Source: Variovorax sp. TBS-050B (GTDB lineage Bacteria > Pseudomonadota > Gammaproteobacteria > Burkholderiales > Burkholderiaceae_C). From it: 64,000 nucleotides of DNA. The translations under genes were made by a program, and so were the position numbers. The stretch's first letter is position 1; every line of letters begins with the position of its first letter. The stretch spans positions 2,765,001 to 2,829,000 of the forward strand of contig NZ_JARXYR010000002.1 of assembly GCF_029893635.1 (NCBI RefSeq). The letters run 5' to 3'. The notes beneath the pieces were generated by a model that was not told the DNA's origin, did no database searches, and saw nothing but the letters and a program-made list of their open reading frames with translations. Below are positions 54,575 through 63,677 of the stretch, in pieces.

Positions 54575-55792
54575 CTAGGCAGCCGCGCGGGCCGGGTGGA
54601 TGGCGGCCGTCGCGGGTTCGTCGCGCCGGCGCGGCTCGGGCCGGTCGACGTGGCGCGGCCCGAGTTCGTCGACATGGCTGGCGCCGAGCAGCGTCATCGT
54701 GCGTTCGGCTTCCTGCGCCAGCGTCTGCAGCACCGCGAGCGCGCCGCCTTCGCCGCCGCTTGCGAGGCCGAACAACGGCGCGCGCCCGACCAGTGCCGCG
54801 CGCGCGCCGAGCGCCAGCGCCTTCACGACGTCGCTGCCGCGGCGCACGCCACCGTCCACGAGCACGGGAATGCGGCCCTCGACGGCATCGAGGATCGCGG
54901 GCAGCGCGGCAATGGCGGCGGGCGCCGCGTCGAGCTGGCGTCCGCCATGGTTGGAGACCACGATGCCGTCCGCGCCGTGGCGCAGGGCGCGCAGCGCGTC
55001 CTGCGCGCCGAGCAGCCCCTTGATCAGCAGCGGCCCGTCCCAGAGGCGGCGCAGCCAGCCGAGGCTTTCCCAGGTGAGCGAGCGGTCCATCGTGCGCGAG
55101 AGCAGCGCGGCCTGCGCCTGCGCGGAGACCGGCGCGCCGTCGTCGGGCAGCAGGTTCACGAACTGCGGCGCACCGCCGCGCGCCTGCCGCAGCAGCCAGG
55201 CGGGATGGCACGCCATGTCGAGCAGCGTGCCCGGCGTGAGGCGCATCGGGACGCGGAAGCCGTGGCGCAGGTCGCGCTCGCGCAGCCCGCTCACGGGCAC
55301 GTCGACCGTGAGCACCAGCGCCTCGAACTTCGCGGCGCGCGCGCGGCGCACGATGCGCTCGGCGATGGCGCGTTCGCCCATCACGTAGAGCTGCATCCAC
55401 AGCATGGCGTCGGGCGCCGCCGCGCGCACCTCCTCGATGCGGGTGTTCGACGCGGTCGAGAGGATGAAGGGAACGCCCGCGGAGCGGGCGGCACGCGCGA
55501 GCAGTGCGTCCGCGCGCGGACGCACCAGCCCCGCGAGCCCGATCGGTGCGACGGCGAAGGGCGCGCGCCAGCGGCGATCGAAGAGCTCGATGCCGATGTC
55601 CATCGAGCGGGTGTCGCGCAGGCACTCCGGGATCAGCGGCAGCGCCTCGAAGGCGTCGCGGTTGCGCTGCATGCAGCGCTCGTCCTCCGCGCCGCCGTCG
55701 AGATAGTCGAACACGAGGCGCGGCAGCAGCCGGCGCGCGCGGCGCCGGTGGTCGTTCACGTTGAGCAGGGTCATCGGCAGCGGCGCGGCCAT
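54575..55792 (-). CDS. FMN-dependent alpha-hydroxyacid oxidase/dehydrogenase
   Basis: This protein of 405 residues belongs to the lactate/mandelate dehydrogenase family. It has PIGLAGLVRPRAD, LYVMGERAIAERIV, LTVDVPVSGLRERDLRHGF, VVSNHGGRQLD (catalytic His and Arg) and DGGVRRGSDVVKALALGA (FMN phosphate). It oxidises a 2-hydroxy acid to a 2-oxo acid. Its start overlaps the Bug receptor stop (TGATG). Next to an indolepyruvate oxidoreductase, an aryl-lactate substrate is plausible. Confidence 0.9.
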   Translation of the reverse strand: MAAPLPMTLLNVNDHRRRARRLLPRLVFDYLDGGAEDERCMQRNRDAFEALPLIPECLRDTRSMDIGIELFDRRWRAPFAVAPIGLAGLVRPRADALLARAARSAGVPFILSTASNTRIEEVRAAAPDAMLWMQLYVMGERAIAERIVRRARAAKFEALVLTVDVPVSGLRERDLRHGFRVPMRLTPGTLLDMACHPAWLLRQARGGAPQFVNLLPDDGAPVSAQAQAALLSRTMDRSLTWESLGWLRRLWDGPLLIKGLLGAQDALRALRHGADGIVVSNHGGRQLDAAPAAIAALPAILDAVEGRIPVLVDGGVRRGSDVVKALALGARAALVGRAPLFGLASGGEGGALAVLQTLAQEAERTMTLLGASHVDELGPRHVDRPEPRRRDEPATAAIHPARAAA

Positions 55793-56772
55793 CAGTCGGC
55801 GGCGATCCGGCGCTCGCGGATCAGCGCGCCGAAGCGCAGCGAATCGGCCGCGGCGCGCTGCTGGAAGGCGGCCGGCGAGCCGGGCAGCGCCTCGCCGCCG
55901 AGCGATGCGATGCGCTCCTGCACCGCCGGCAGCGCCAGCGCGCGGTTGATCTGGGTGTTGAGCTGCGCCACCACCTCCCCCGGCGTGCCCGCGGGCGCAT
56001 AGAAGCCGAACACCGTGTCGGCGTCGAAGCCGCGCAGGCCGGCCTCGTCGAGCGTGGGCACGTCCGGGAACTGGGGCGAACGCTTGGGGCTGCCCACGGC
56101 CAGCAGCCGGAGCTTGCCCGCACGCACCTGCGCGAGCGCGATGCCGGGGTCGAAGGCATAGTCGATCTGGCCCGCGAGCAGGTCCTGCAGCGCGGGCGCG
56201 GCGCCGCGGTAGGGCACGTGCAGCGCGAACACGCCGGCCTGCGACTTGAACATCTCGCCGGCCAGGTGCGGCGAGCTGCCGTTGCCGGGCGAGCCGTAGG
56301 AGAGCTTGCCGGGATGGGCCTTCAGGTAGGAGATGAACTGCCCCACGTCGGCCGGCGGCAGCGTGGGCCGGGTGACCAGGAACACCAGCACGCGCGCGGC
56401 GGCCGCCACCGGCACCAGGTCCTTGGCCGGGTCGAAGCTCATGCGCGCATACAGGTGCGGGTTCACCGACACCATGCCGCCCGAACTCATCAGCAGCGTG
56501 TAGCCGTCGGCCGGCGCGCGCGCCACGACCTCGCCGCCGACGTTGCCGTTGGCGCCGCCGCGGTTCTCGATCACCACCGGCTGCTTGAGCAGCTCCTGCA
56601 GTGGCTGCGACACGGCGCGCGCGATCTGGTCGGCGGCGCCGCCGGCGGGGAAGTTGACGATCACCTTGATCGGCCTGGAGGGCCAGTCGGCGGCATGCGC
56701 CGGCGCCAGCAGCGCGGCGGCGGCCAGCCACGGCAGGCCGAGGCGCCGCAGCAGGGAAGCGGGGTTGAACAT
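55792..56772 (-). CDS. Bug-family periplasmic receptor (TctC-like)
   Basis: This protein of 326 residues has a signal peptide ending AHA-ADW. Bug features are IKVIVNFPAGGAADQIAR, VVIENRGGANGNVGGEVVA, PADGYTLLMSS and VPYRGAAPALQDLLAGQID. AAAGGAG precedes the ATG. TctA/TctB permeases are absent, common for this expanded family, so it may only sense a ligand or use a distant permease. It overlaps the next gene by 1 nt. Confidence 0.92.
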   Translation of the reverse strand: MFNPASLLRRLGLPWLAAAALLAPAHAADWPSRPIKVIVNFPAGGAADQIARAVSQPLQELLKQPVVIENRGGANGNVGGEVVARAPADGYTLLMSSGGMVSVNPHLYARMSFDPAKDLVPVAAAARVLVFLVTRPTLPPADVGQFISYLKAHPGKLSYGSPGNGSSPHLAGEMFKSQAGVFALHVPYRGAAPALQDLLAGQIDYAFDPGIALAQVRAGKLRLLAVGSPKRSPQFPDVPTLDEAGLRGFDADTVFGFYAPAGTPGEVVAQLNTQINRALALPAVQERIASLGGEALPGSPAAFQQRAAADSLRFGALIRERRIAAD

Positions 56773-56813
56773 CGCGTGTCTCCTTTGTCCTTGATTCGAG
56801 GGGTCAGGCCAGG

Positions 56814-58433
56814 TCAGGCCTTGACCGGCGGCGGGCGCTTCATCCAGCGGATGGGCTGCGCCTGCACCGGCCGCGGCGCGGCGCCGTGGCGCACCAGTGC
56901 CGCATCGAGCGCCTTGCCGCCTTCGTCCGCGAGCGCGGCTTCGCGGGCCGCGGCGATCGCCTCGGCGCGCGCCGGCGCCGGCAGGCCCGAGCGGACCGCG
57001 AGTTCGTCGATCACATGCAGCAGGTTGTGCTTGCCGCGCTCGTTGGTGCTGCCGTAGCCCTTGATGAGCCGACCGCACAGCGCGAGCTCGCGGCCCAGCG
57101 CCCAGCCTTCGCGCGTGCCGCGCTCCACGGCCGCGAGCCAGCGCTCGATCAGCGCCTGCTCGTCGGCGAAGCGGCTGCCGCGGCGGCGCAGCCACTTGAG
57201 CGAGGCCAGCAGGCGCAGCGCACCCATGCCGGCGATCGAGTGGCTGCCCACCTGCAGCGGCAGCGCCCAGGGTTCGCGGCCGCGCGCCTGGCGCCTGCGG
57301 TCCCAGCCCGTCACGCGGCGCGCGAGCGAAGGCGGCAGCAGCGCCGCGAACTCGGCCGAGCCGGGCTTGAAGTGGTCGTAGACCTTCACGATGTCTTCCT
57401 CGCCCGCGCGCACCTCGGCGCGCACGCGCTCGGCGCGGCTGGCGCGGGCCTTCAGCGCGGCCACGCGCACGATGTCGTCGAAGGCCATCCACAGCGCGAG
57501 CCAGCGCGCCGTCTCGCGCGTGATCGCAAAGCCTTGCGCGCCGGAGGGATCGGCCGCGCGCTCGGCCTCGAGCACCTTCGCGAGCCGATCGGCATAAAGC
57601 GCGGCATAGGCGGCGTCCTGGTAGTCGGCGACGCGCGCATGGCCGAGCGCGAGCATGTCGTGCACGGCCGGCGGAAAGCGCTGCGCGAGTGCGGCGGGCA
57701 GGGCGCGTGGTGGCGGCGGTGCATCGCTGCCGTCCGCCGCCAGCACGCCGCTGACGAACGCGGCCTGCGCACGCGGCGCATGCACCGCATCGAAGGCGGC
57801 CGCGAAGCCGCGCAGGCTGGCCGCGGCCATCCTGCCGAGCTTCTCGGGCGCGGCCGCCTTGCCGCCGCCGCGCACCACCTGCTCGTAGGCCTCGCGCGGA
57901 AACGGAAACAGGCCGCTGCCCGCGACGGCGCCGAGCATCACCGCGCTCACCACCGTGCCGGCCTCGCGCGCGACCGCGTTCATGTCGAACACATGGTGCT
58001 CGCGGCTGAAGGCCTTGACCACGTCGAGCAGGCGCTGCGCATCGGCGCGGCCGTCGCCGGGTTCCATGCGCTCGGCTGTGGTGAAGACGCGCGCCGACGA
58101 GCTGATGACCAGCGTGCGCTGCGGCGCGCTCATGCCGTTGCCGATCTGGCGCGCGGTCTCGAGCAGTTCCGAGGACACGATCGCGTCGAGCGCGCCCGGC
58201 ACCGGACTCAGGCTGAACACCGGGCGCCGGCCGCCGAGCTGCGCGAGCGGCACCGGGAACACCTCGATGTAGTAGGTGGTGGCGCCGGTGCGCTGCGCGA
58301 CGCCGGGGATGGAGGTGCTCTGGGCCGCGTAGCCCGCGTGGCGCGCGGTCTCGACCAGCCATTCGGTGAGCACGCCGCCGCCTTCGCCGCCGAGGGCGCA
58401 GACGAGCAGGGTGAGGGGTTGGGTGTGGTTCAT
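56814..58433 (-). CDS. iorB: indolepyruvate oxidoreductase beta subunit, long form
   Basis: This protein of 539 residues is far longer than classical IorB (about 200). Residues 1-190 match the pyruvate:ferredoxin oxidoreductase gamma domain (CALGGEGGGVLTEWLV, TSIPGVAQRTGATTYYIEV). The remaining ~330 residues are a helical extension like the DUF6537 region of the fused proteobacterial enzyme. It acts with IorA 13 nt upstream to convert aryl-pyruvates to aryl-acetyl-CoA with CO2 release. Function of the extension is unclear. Confidence 0.9.
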   Translation of the reverse strand: MNHTQPLTLLVCALGGEGGGVLTEWLVETARHAGYAAQSTSIPGVAQRTGATTYYIEVFPVPLAQLGGRRPVFSLSPVPGALDAIVSSELLETARQIGNGMSAPQRTLVISSSARVFTTAERMEPGDGRADAQRLLDVVKAFSREHHVFDMNAVAREAGTVVSAVMLGAVAGSGLFPFPREAYEQVVRGGGKAAAPEKLGRMAAASLRGFAAAFDAVHAPRAQAAFVSGVLAADGSDAPPPPRALPAALAQRFPPAVHDMLALGHARVADYQDAAYAALYADRLAKVLEAERAADPSGAQGFAITRETARWLALWMAFDDIVRVAALKARASRAERVRAEVRAGEEDIVKVYDHFKPGSAEFAALLPPSLARRVTGWDRRRQARGREPWALPLQVGSHSIAGMGALRLLASLKWLRRRGSRFADEQALIERWLAAVERGTREGWALGRELALCGRLIKGYGSTNERGKHNLLHVIDELAVRSGLPAPARAEAIAAAREAALADEGGKALDAALVRHGAAPRPVQAQPIRWMKRPPPVKA

Positions 58434-58446
58434 GGTCGATGACTCG

Positions 58447-60576
58447 TCATGCGGGTTGCAGCGCGCGCACGACCGCGCCGCGCAGGCCATGCAGCAGCCG
58501 CTCGTGCCACTTCGGGTTCTGCACCACCTCGGCGCGGTAGAAGCTCGGGCACAGCGTGGCCGCGTGCGCATTGGCGCCGCACAGGCCGCAGCCCACGCAG
58601 CCGTCGATCACGGTCGCGACGGGATCGACCTTGAGCGGGTCGGGGTTGTCCTTGAGCGTGAGCGTGGGGCAGCCCGAGAGCCGGATGCAGGCGTGGTCGC
58701 CGTTGCACACGTCCTCGTCCACGCCGTACTTCACGCGCACCACGCGCTCGCCCTGCTTCAGCAGGCTCGCGAGCCAGGGCTTGATGCGGCGCTGGCGCTC
58801 GAGCTGGCACTCGCCCTCGGCGATCACCACCTTGAGGCCGTCGAAGTCGCTCGTGAGCGCCTCGGTCAGCGTGCGGCGCATGCGCTCCACGTCGTAGGTG
58901 GTGACGGTGCGCAGCCACTGCACGCCCAGGCCCTTGAGCGTGGACTCGATGGTCTGGTTCTTGTCGACCAGGCTCTGCTGCTTGTCGACGGCGCGCTCCT
59001 TCACCTCGTCGTCGGGCGTGGAGATGATGTCCTGCGTGCCCGTGGCCGAGGTGTAGCCGTTCTTGAAGATCAGCAGCACCGCGTCGTCGCCGTTGAAGAG
59101 CGCGCTCTGCACCCCGGTGAGCAGGCCGTTGTGCCAGAAGCCGCCGTCGCCCATGATCGAGAGCGTGCGCCGGTTCATCATCGGCGCCACGCCCGCGCGG
59201 CTCGCGAGGCTCATGCCGTAGCCGAGGATCGAGTGCCCCATCGAGAAGGGCTCGAAGGTGCCGAAGGCATGGCAGCCGATGTCGGCAGCGATGTGCACCG
59301 GCCCGGTCTGCTGCTGCGCCAGCTTGAGCGCCGAGAACACCGGCCGCTCGGGGCAGCCGACGCAGAAGCTCGGCGGCCGCGTGGGCAGCGGCGCGTCGAG
59401 CCGGCGCGCCACGGCCTCGCGACGCTCGCGGTTGCCGGCGAGCCAGGCCTGGGCCGACGAGGTCGCCTCGGTCGCGCCGATGTAGCGCGCGGCGAAGGCG
59501 CCGATGCCGCCCGAGAGCACCTCCACGCCGTACTCGCCCGCGGCGGGCAGCATGTCCTTGCCGTGCAGCGGCGTCTGGATGTCGCGCCGCCGCAGCAGGG
59601 TCGCGATGTCCTGCTCGATGTACTCGGGCTGGCCTTCCTCCACCACCAGCACCGCGCGCTTGCCCACGCAGAACTCGGCCACCTGCTCGGGCACCAGCGG
59701 GAAGGTGACGTTGAGCACCAGGATCGGGATCTCGCTCTCGCCGAAGGCATCGGCCAGCCCCTGCTGCTGCAGGCTGCGGATCAGCGCGTTGTAGAGCCCG
59801 CCCTGCACCACGATGCCGAGGTCCGCGTGGCCCCGGCCCGGCATCAGCTCGTTGAGCCCGTGCGCGGCGATGTGGGCGCGCGCGGCTGGAATGCGCGCCT
59901 CGCCCTTGAGCTTCTCGTGGCGGAAGGTCACGGGCGGATGCGCGAGCCGCATGTAGTCGAAGCCCGCGGGCTCGGTCATCAGCGCGCGCGTGGAGATGGC
60001 GGGCGCGACGTTGTCCTTGCATTCGAAGCTGCCGCGCACGTGGCAGGTCCGGATGCGCAGTTCCATCAGGCAGGGCATGTTCGAGGCTTCCGACAGCCGG
60101 AAGCCTTCCTCCACCATACGCACCATCACGCCCAGGTCGGGCCGCGGGTCGAGCAGGCACATGCTCGACTTCAGCGCATAGGCATGGGTGCGCTCCTGGA
60201 TCACGCTCGCGCCTTCGCCGTAGTCCTCGCCCACCACGATCAGCACGCCGCCCGTGACGCCCGGTGACGAGAGGTTCGACAGCGCATCGGCCGCCACGTT
60301 GGTGCCGACGATGGACTTCCAGGTCACGGCGCCGCGCAGCGGATAGTGGATCGAGGCGCCGAGCATCGCGGCGGCCGAGGCTTCGTTCGAGCAGGCCTCG
60401 ACGTGCACGCCGAGCTCCTCCATGTAGGCCTTGCCCTGCACCATCACGTCGAGCAGGTGCGAGACCGGTGCGCCCTGGTAGCCGCCCACGTAGGCCACGC
60501 CCGACTGCAGCAGGCCCTTGGTGATCGCGAGGATGCCCTCGCCGTGGAAGGTGTCGCCGGCGCCCAGGCGCAGCAT
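58447..60576 (-). CDS. iorA: indolepyruvate ferredoxin oxidoreductase alpha subunit
   Basis: This protein of 709 residues has an N-terminal alpha domain (GYQGAPVSHLLDVM), a TPP-binding part (CPERPVFSALKLA, DIGCHAFGTFEPF, MGDGGFWHNGLLTG) and a C-terminal ferredoxin-like region. The second cluster motif CVGCGLCG is complete, with a further Cys. The first reads CNGDHACIRLSGCP, with Asp in place of the second Cys. I chose ATG 60576, with AAGGA 7 nt upstream, over TTG 60606. It forms an operon with IorB. Confidence 0.92.
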   Translation of the reverse strand: MLRLGAGDTFHGEGILAITKGLLQSGVAYVGGYQGAPVSHLLDVMVQGKAYMEELGVHVEACSNEASAAAMLGASIHYPLRGAVTWKSIVGTNVAADALSNLSSPGVTGGVLIVVGEDYGEGASVIQERTHAYALKSSMCLLDPRPDLGVMVRMVEEGFRLSEASNMPCLMELRIRTCHVRGSFECKDNVAPAISTRALMTEPAGFDYMRLAHPPVTFRHEKLKGEARIPAARAHIAAHGLNELMPGRGHADLGIVVQGGLYNALIRSLQQQGLADAFGESEIPILVLNVTFPLVPEQVAEFCVGKRAVLVVEEGQPEYIEQDIATLLRRRDIQTPLHGKDMLPAAGEYGVEVLSGGIGAFAARYIGATEATSSAQAWLAGNRERREAVARRLDAPLPTRPPSFCVGCPERPVFSALKLAQQQTGPVHIAADIGCHAFGTFEPFSMGHSILGYGMSLASRAGVAPMMNRRTLSIMGDGGFWHNGLLTGVQSALFNGDDAVLLIFKNGYTSATGTQDIISTPDDEVKERAVDKQQSLVDKNQTIESTLKGLGVQWLRTVTTYDVERMRRTLTEALTSDFDGLKVVIAEGECQLERQRRIKPWLASLLKQGERVVRVKYGVDEDVCNGDHACIRLSGCPTLTLKDNPDPLKVDPVATVIDGCVGCGLCGANAHAATLCPSFYRAEVVQNPKWHERLLHGLRGAVVRALQPA

Positions 60577-60583
60577 CTGTACT

Positions 60584-60588
60584 TCCTT
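60584..60588 (-). promoter_or_regulatory. ribosome site deciding the iorA start
   Basis: On the minus strand AAGGA lies 7 nt before ATG 60576. The longer frame would start at TTG 60606 and place this site inside the gene. Confidence 0.6.
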
Positions 60589-60708
60589 GCTGAATGAAAC
60601 TTCCAAGAGAAACGGCTCCGTTGAGGTTGATCGATGGGATTCGTTGGATTCCGGCGTGCGTGGTCCCCGCGCCGCGCACCGCCGGCGTTGTTTTTCGCGT
60701 GCGTCTTC

Positions 60709-61329
60709 CTACCTGCCCGGCGGTTTCGCGGCGGCGCCCGGAAAGCGCGCCACGTAGTAGGCGAGGGTGTCGAGGTCCTCCGGTGGTATGCCGCCCAGGG
60801 CTTCGCTCATCGCCTGCGTGTAGCCCGCGCGCTTGCCCGAGCGGAAGCCGTGCAGGGTGGTCTTCAGGTAGTCCTCGCGCTGGTTCGCGATGCGCGGCAC
60901 CTGCTGGCCGCCGCTCAGGTCGGCGCCGTGGCAGAGGGTGCAGCGGTGCGTCTGCGCGAGCGCCTGGCCGCGCGCCATGCGCGCCGCATCGGGCGGCTCG
61001 GCGGGCGCGGGGGCCGGCACGGGCGGCAGCGTGGCGATGTATTCCGAGAAGCCGCGCAGGTCCTCGTCCTTCATCGACTTGGCCACGGCCGACATCGCCT
61101 CGTTGTCGCGCCGGCCCTCGCGGAACAGGAACAGCTGCGTGATCGCATAGAACGAATGCTGGCCCGCGAGCACCGGCGTGCCGGCCATGTCGCTGCGCCC
61201 GTTGGCGCCGTGGCAGGTGGCGCACACGCTGGCGTAGCGCTGCGCGTAGCTGCCGCCGCCCGCCGCGGGCTGGGCCTGCGCGAGCGCCGCGAAAAGGGCG
61301 AAGGCCATGGCCGCGATCCGCTGCTTCAT
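60709..61329 (-). CDS. dihaem cytochrome c (c4-like)
   Basis: This protein of 206 residues has a signal peptide ending AQA-QP and two haem motifs, CATCH (Cys36-His40) and CTLCH (Cys130-His134), each with its downstream methionine region. It carries electrons in the periplasm. Its ATG overlaps the end of the sugar dehydrogenase gene by 4 nt (ATGA), so it is probably the electron acceptor of that enzyme. 132 nt separate it from iorA. Confidence 0.92.
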   Translation of the reverse strand: MKQRIAAMAFALFAALAQAQPAAGGGSYAQRYASVCATCHGANGRSDMAGTPVLAGQHSFYAITQLFLFREGRRDNEAMSAVAKSMKDEDLRGFSEYIATLPPVPAPAPAEPPDAARMARGQALAQTHRCTLCHGADLSGGQQVPRIANQREDYLKTTLHGFRSGKRAGYTQAMSEALGGIPPEDLDTLAYYVARFPGAAAKPPGR

Positions 61330-62531
61330 CGGCCGCCGGTGTAGCTGATGCGGTAGATCGCGCCCGCGTGATCGTCGCTCACGAGCATCGAGCCGTCCTT
61401 GAGCACGAGGAAGTCCACCGGCCGGCCGAGGTAGCTGTTGTTCTCGACGAAGCCCGTCATGAACGGCTCGACCTTCGCGCCGCCCTTGCCGTCGGGCCAG
61501 GCGACAGCGACGTCGGCGTACTTGAGGGTGCGGTTCCACGGGCCGTGGCGCGCGATGAACATCGCGCCGCGGTACTTGCTCGGGAACATCCTGCCCTTGT
61601 AGAAGGTCAGGCCCAGCGCGCCCGCATGCGGGCCGAGCAGCGCCGCGGGCTTGACGTAGTCGGCGCAGCTCTTGCCCCAGCCGAACTCGGGGTCGGCGAT
61701 GTTGCCCTGGTGGCAGTACGGATAGCCGAAGTGCGGGTTCGAGCCCGTGAGCACGTTGAGCTCGTCGTTCGGCAAGTCCTCGCTGAACCAGTCGCGCCCG
61801 TTGTCGGTGAACCAGAGGTTGCCGGTCTTGGGATCGAAGTCGAAGCCCACCGTGTTGCGCACGCCGCGCGCGATGGTCTCGACGTTGCTGCCGTCGAGGT
61901 TCATGCGGAAGATGCGCGCATGCGCCTCGTCGGGGTCGCAGATGTTGCAGGGCGCGCCGACGGCGTAGTAGAGCTTGTCGTCGCGGATGCGCAGGTAGCG
62001 CCAGCTGTGGTCCTGGCCGCCCGGCAGCTTGTCGTTGAGCACCGCGGGCTCGCCGGGGTTGTCGAGCTTGTCCTCGATGTTGTCGTAGCGCCGGATCTGC
62101 TTGTGCGTGGCGAGGTAGAGCGCGCCCTTGTGGTATTCGATGCCGGTGGCGAACTCGGTCTTGTCGATCACGGTCTTCGGCTTGCGGTCGCCCTTCTCGG
62201 GGATGGCGTAGACCTTGTTGCCCACGAACAGCGTGCTCACGAACACCGTGCCCTTGTCGCCCTGGCGCAGCGCGCGTGCATCGAGCACGCCCGAGGCCCA
62301 GGTCTCGACCTTGAAGCCCGGCGGCAGCTTGAACTTGGCGGTGGGCAGCTGGTCGGGCGCGGTCGGGATCGGGAACGAGGGCACGGGCGCCATGCGCGTC
62401 GCGGCCTCGGTCTTGGGCCGGCCCTTGGCCCAGCCGGGTTCCTCGGCGGGCGGCTGCTGGGCCGAGGCGGCGGTGGCGGCACACAACAACAAAGCGGCGA
62501 CGAGCGCCGCAGGCGGACGGAGTCTGGCCAT
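61326..62531 (-). CDS. PQQ-type sugar dehydrogenase (glucose/sorbosone dehydrogenase family)
   Basis: This protein of about 401 residues has a signal peptide ending ASA-QQ. The beta-propeller shows LPPGFKVETWASGV, FATGIEYHKGALYLATHK, IARGVRNTVGFDFDPKTG and LWFTDNGRDWFSEDLPNDELN, as in the GSDH (PF07995) family that uses PQQ and calcium. It oxidises a sugar or aldose in the periplasm. It is coupled to the downstream cytochrome c. It is divergent from a LysR regulator. Confidence 0.9.
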   Translation of the reverse strand: MARLRPPAALVAALLLCAATAASAQQPPAEEPGWAKGRPKTEAATRMAPVPSFPIPTAPDQLPTAKFKLPPGFKVETWASGVLDARALRQGDKGTVFVSTLFVGNKVYAIPEKGDRKPKTVIDKTEFATGIEYHKGALYLATHKQIRRYDNIEDKLDNPGEPAVLNDKLPGGQDHSWRYLRIRDDKLYYAVGAPCNICDPDEAHARIFRMNLDGSNVETIARGVRNTVGFDFDPKTGNLWFTDNGRDWFSEDLPNDELNVLTGSNPHFGYPYCHQGNIADPEFGWGKSCADYVKPAALLGPHAGALGLTFYKGRMFPSKYRGAMFIARHGPWNRTLKYADVAVAWPDGKGGAKVEPFMTGFVENNSYLGRPVDFLVLKDGSMLVSDDHAGAIYRISYTGGR

Positions 62532-62643
62532 CTCTTGTCTCCTTCTTCTCGTGGTGGGTCTTTTCGCCTGCCGTGGGTCGGCGACGGCGGCCAGTGTGCG
62601 GGCCGCGCGCGCCGCCATCAATAAAATGAGCGAGCTAAGTAAT

Positions 62644-63558
62644 ATGAATGGCATGCATATGGAGACGATGGACCTCAACCTGCTGCGGCTGTTCGACGCG
62701 GTCTACCGCGCGCGCAACGTGAGCCGCGCGGCCGAGGCGCTCGGCCTCACTCAGCCCGCCGCGAGCCACGGCCTGGGGCGGCTGCGGCTGCTGCTGAAGG
62801 ACGCGCTCTTCACGCGCGCGCCCGGCGGCGTGGCGCCCACGCCGCGCGCCGAGCGGCTCGCGGCCGCGGTGCAGGCGGCGCTCAGCACGCTCGACGAAGC
62901 GCTGGCCGAGCCGGACCGCTTCGAGCCGCGCGCCTCGCGCAAGACCTTCCGCATCCACATGAGCGACATCGGCGAGGGCCGCTTCCTGCCGGCGCTGATG
63001 GCGCGGCTGGGCGAACTCGCGCCGGGCGTGCGGCTCGAGACGCTGCCGCTCGCGCCGGCGGAGATCGCGCCCGCGCTCGACAGCGGCCGCATCGACTTCG
63101 CCTTCGGCTTCCTGCCCAAGGTGCGCGACACGCAGCGCAAGCACCTGCTCAAGGACCGCTACATCGTGCTGCTGCGCAAGGGCCATCCCTTCGCGCGCGG
63201 GCGGCGCACCAGCCAGGCGCTGATCGAGGCGCTGCAGTCGCTCGAGTACGTGGCGGTCCGCACCCATGCCGAGACGCTGCGCATCCTGCAGCTGCTCAAC
63301 CTCGAGGAGCGGGTGCGGCTCACCACCGAGCACTTCATGGTGCTGCCCGCGATCGTGCGCGCCACCGACCTCGCGGTGGTGATGCCGCGCAACATCGCGC
63401 GCGGCTTTGCCGAGGAGGGCGGCTATGCGATCGTCGAGCCGGCCTTTCCTCTGCGCGACTTCACGGTCTCGCTGCACTGGAGCAAGCGCTTCGAGGCCGA
63501 TCCGGCGAACCGCTGGCTGCGGCAGGTGATCACCGAGCTGTTCTCGGAAGGTGCTTGA
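62644..63558 (+). CDS. LysR-family regulator next to the sugar dehydrogenase
   Basis: This protein of about 304 residues has an N-terminal HTH (LNLLRLFDAVYRARNVSRAAEALGLTQPAASHGLGRLR, within residues 10-50) and a LysR effector domain with the NodD/PcaQ-like signature LPALMARLGELAPGVRLE. Several in-frame ATGs (62626, 62644, 62653, 62659) make the start uncertain. It is divergent from the sugar dehydrogenase and the operon beyond. Confidence 0.86.
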   Translation: MNGMHMETMDLNLLRLFDAVYRARNVSRAAEALGLTQPAASHGLGRLRLLLKDALFTRAPGGVAPTPRAERLAAAVQAALSTLDEALAEPDRFEPRASRKTFRIHMSDIGEGRFLPALMARLGELAPGVRLETLPLAPAEIAPALDSGRIDFAFGFLPKVRDTQRKHLLKDRYIVLLRKGHPFARGRRTSQALIEALQSLEYVAVRTHAETLRILQLLNLEERVRLTTEHFMVLPAIVRATDLAVVMPRNIARGFAEEGGYAIVEPAFPLRDFTVSLHWSKRFEADPANRWLRQVITELFSEGA

Positions 63559-63618
63559 GGGCGGCCCGGGCGCGCCGAGCGTTCAGAATGGATGCGGCGC
63601 GCGAACGAAGCGCCGCCC

Positions 63619-63654
63619 GCCCCCATCCCAGCCTTCCCCCGGCGGGGGAAGGAG
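63619..63654. repeat. C/G-rich palindromic element, right half only
   Basis: GCCCCCATCCCAGCC followed by TTCCCCCGGCGGGGGAA and GGAG matches the right half of the copies at 33795-33830 and 35989-36024. No left half precedes it. It lies 24 nt before the aldolase gene. Confidence 0.75.
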
Positions 63655-63677
63655 AAATACCGAAAGGCTCTTCTTAC

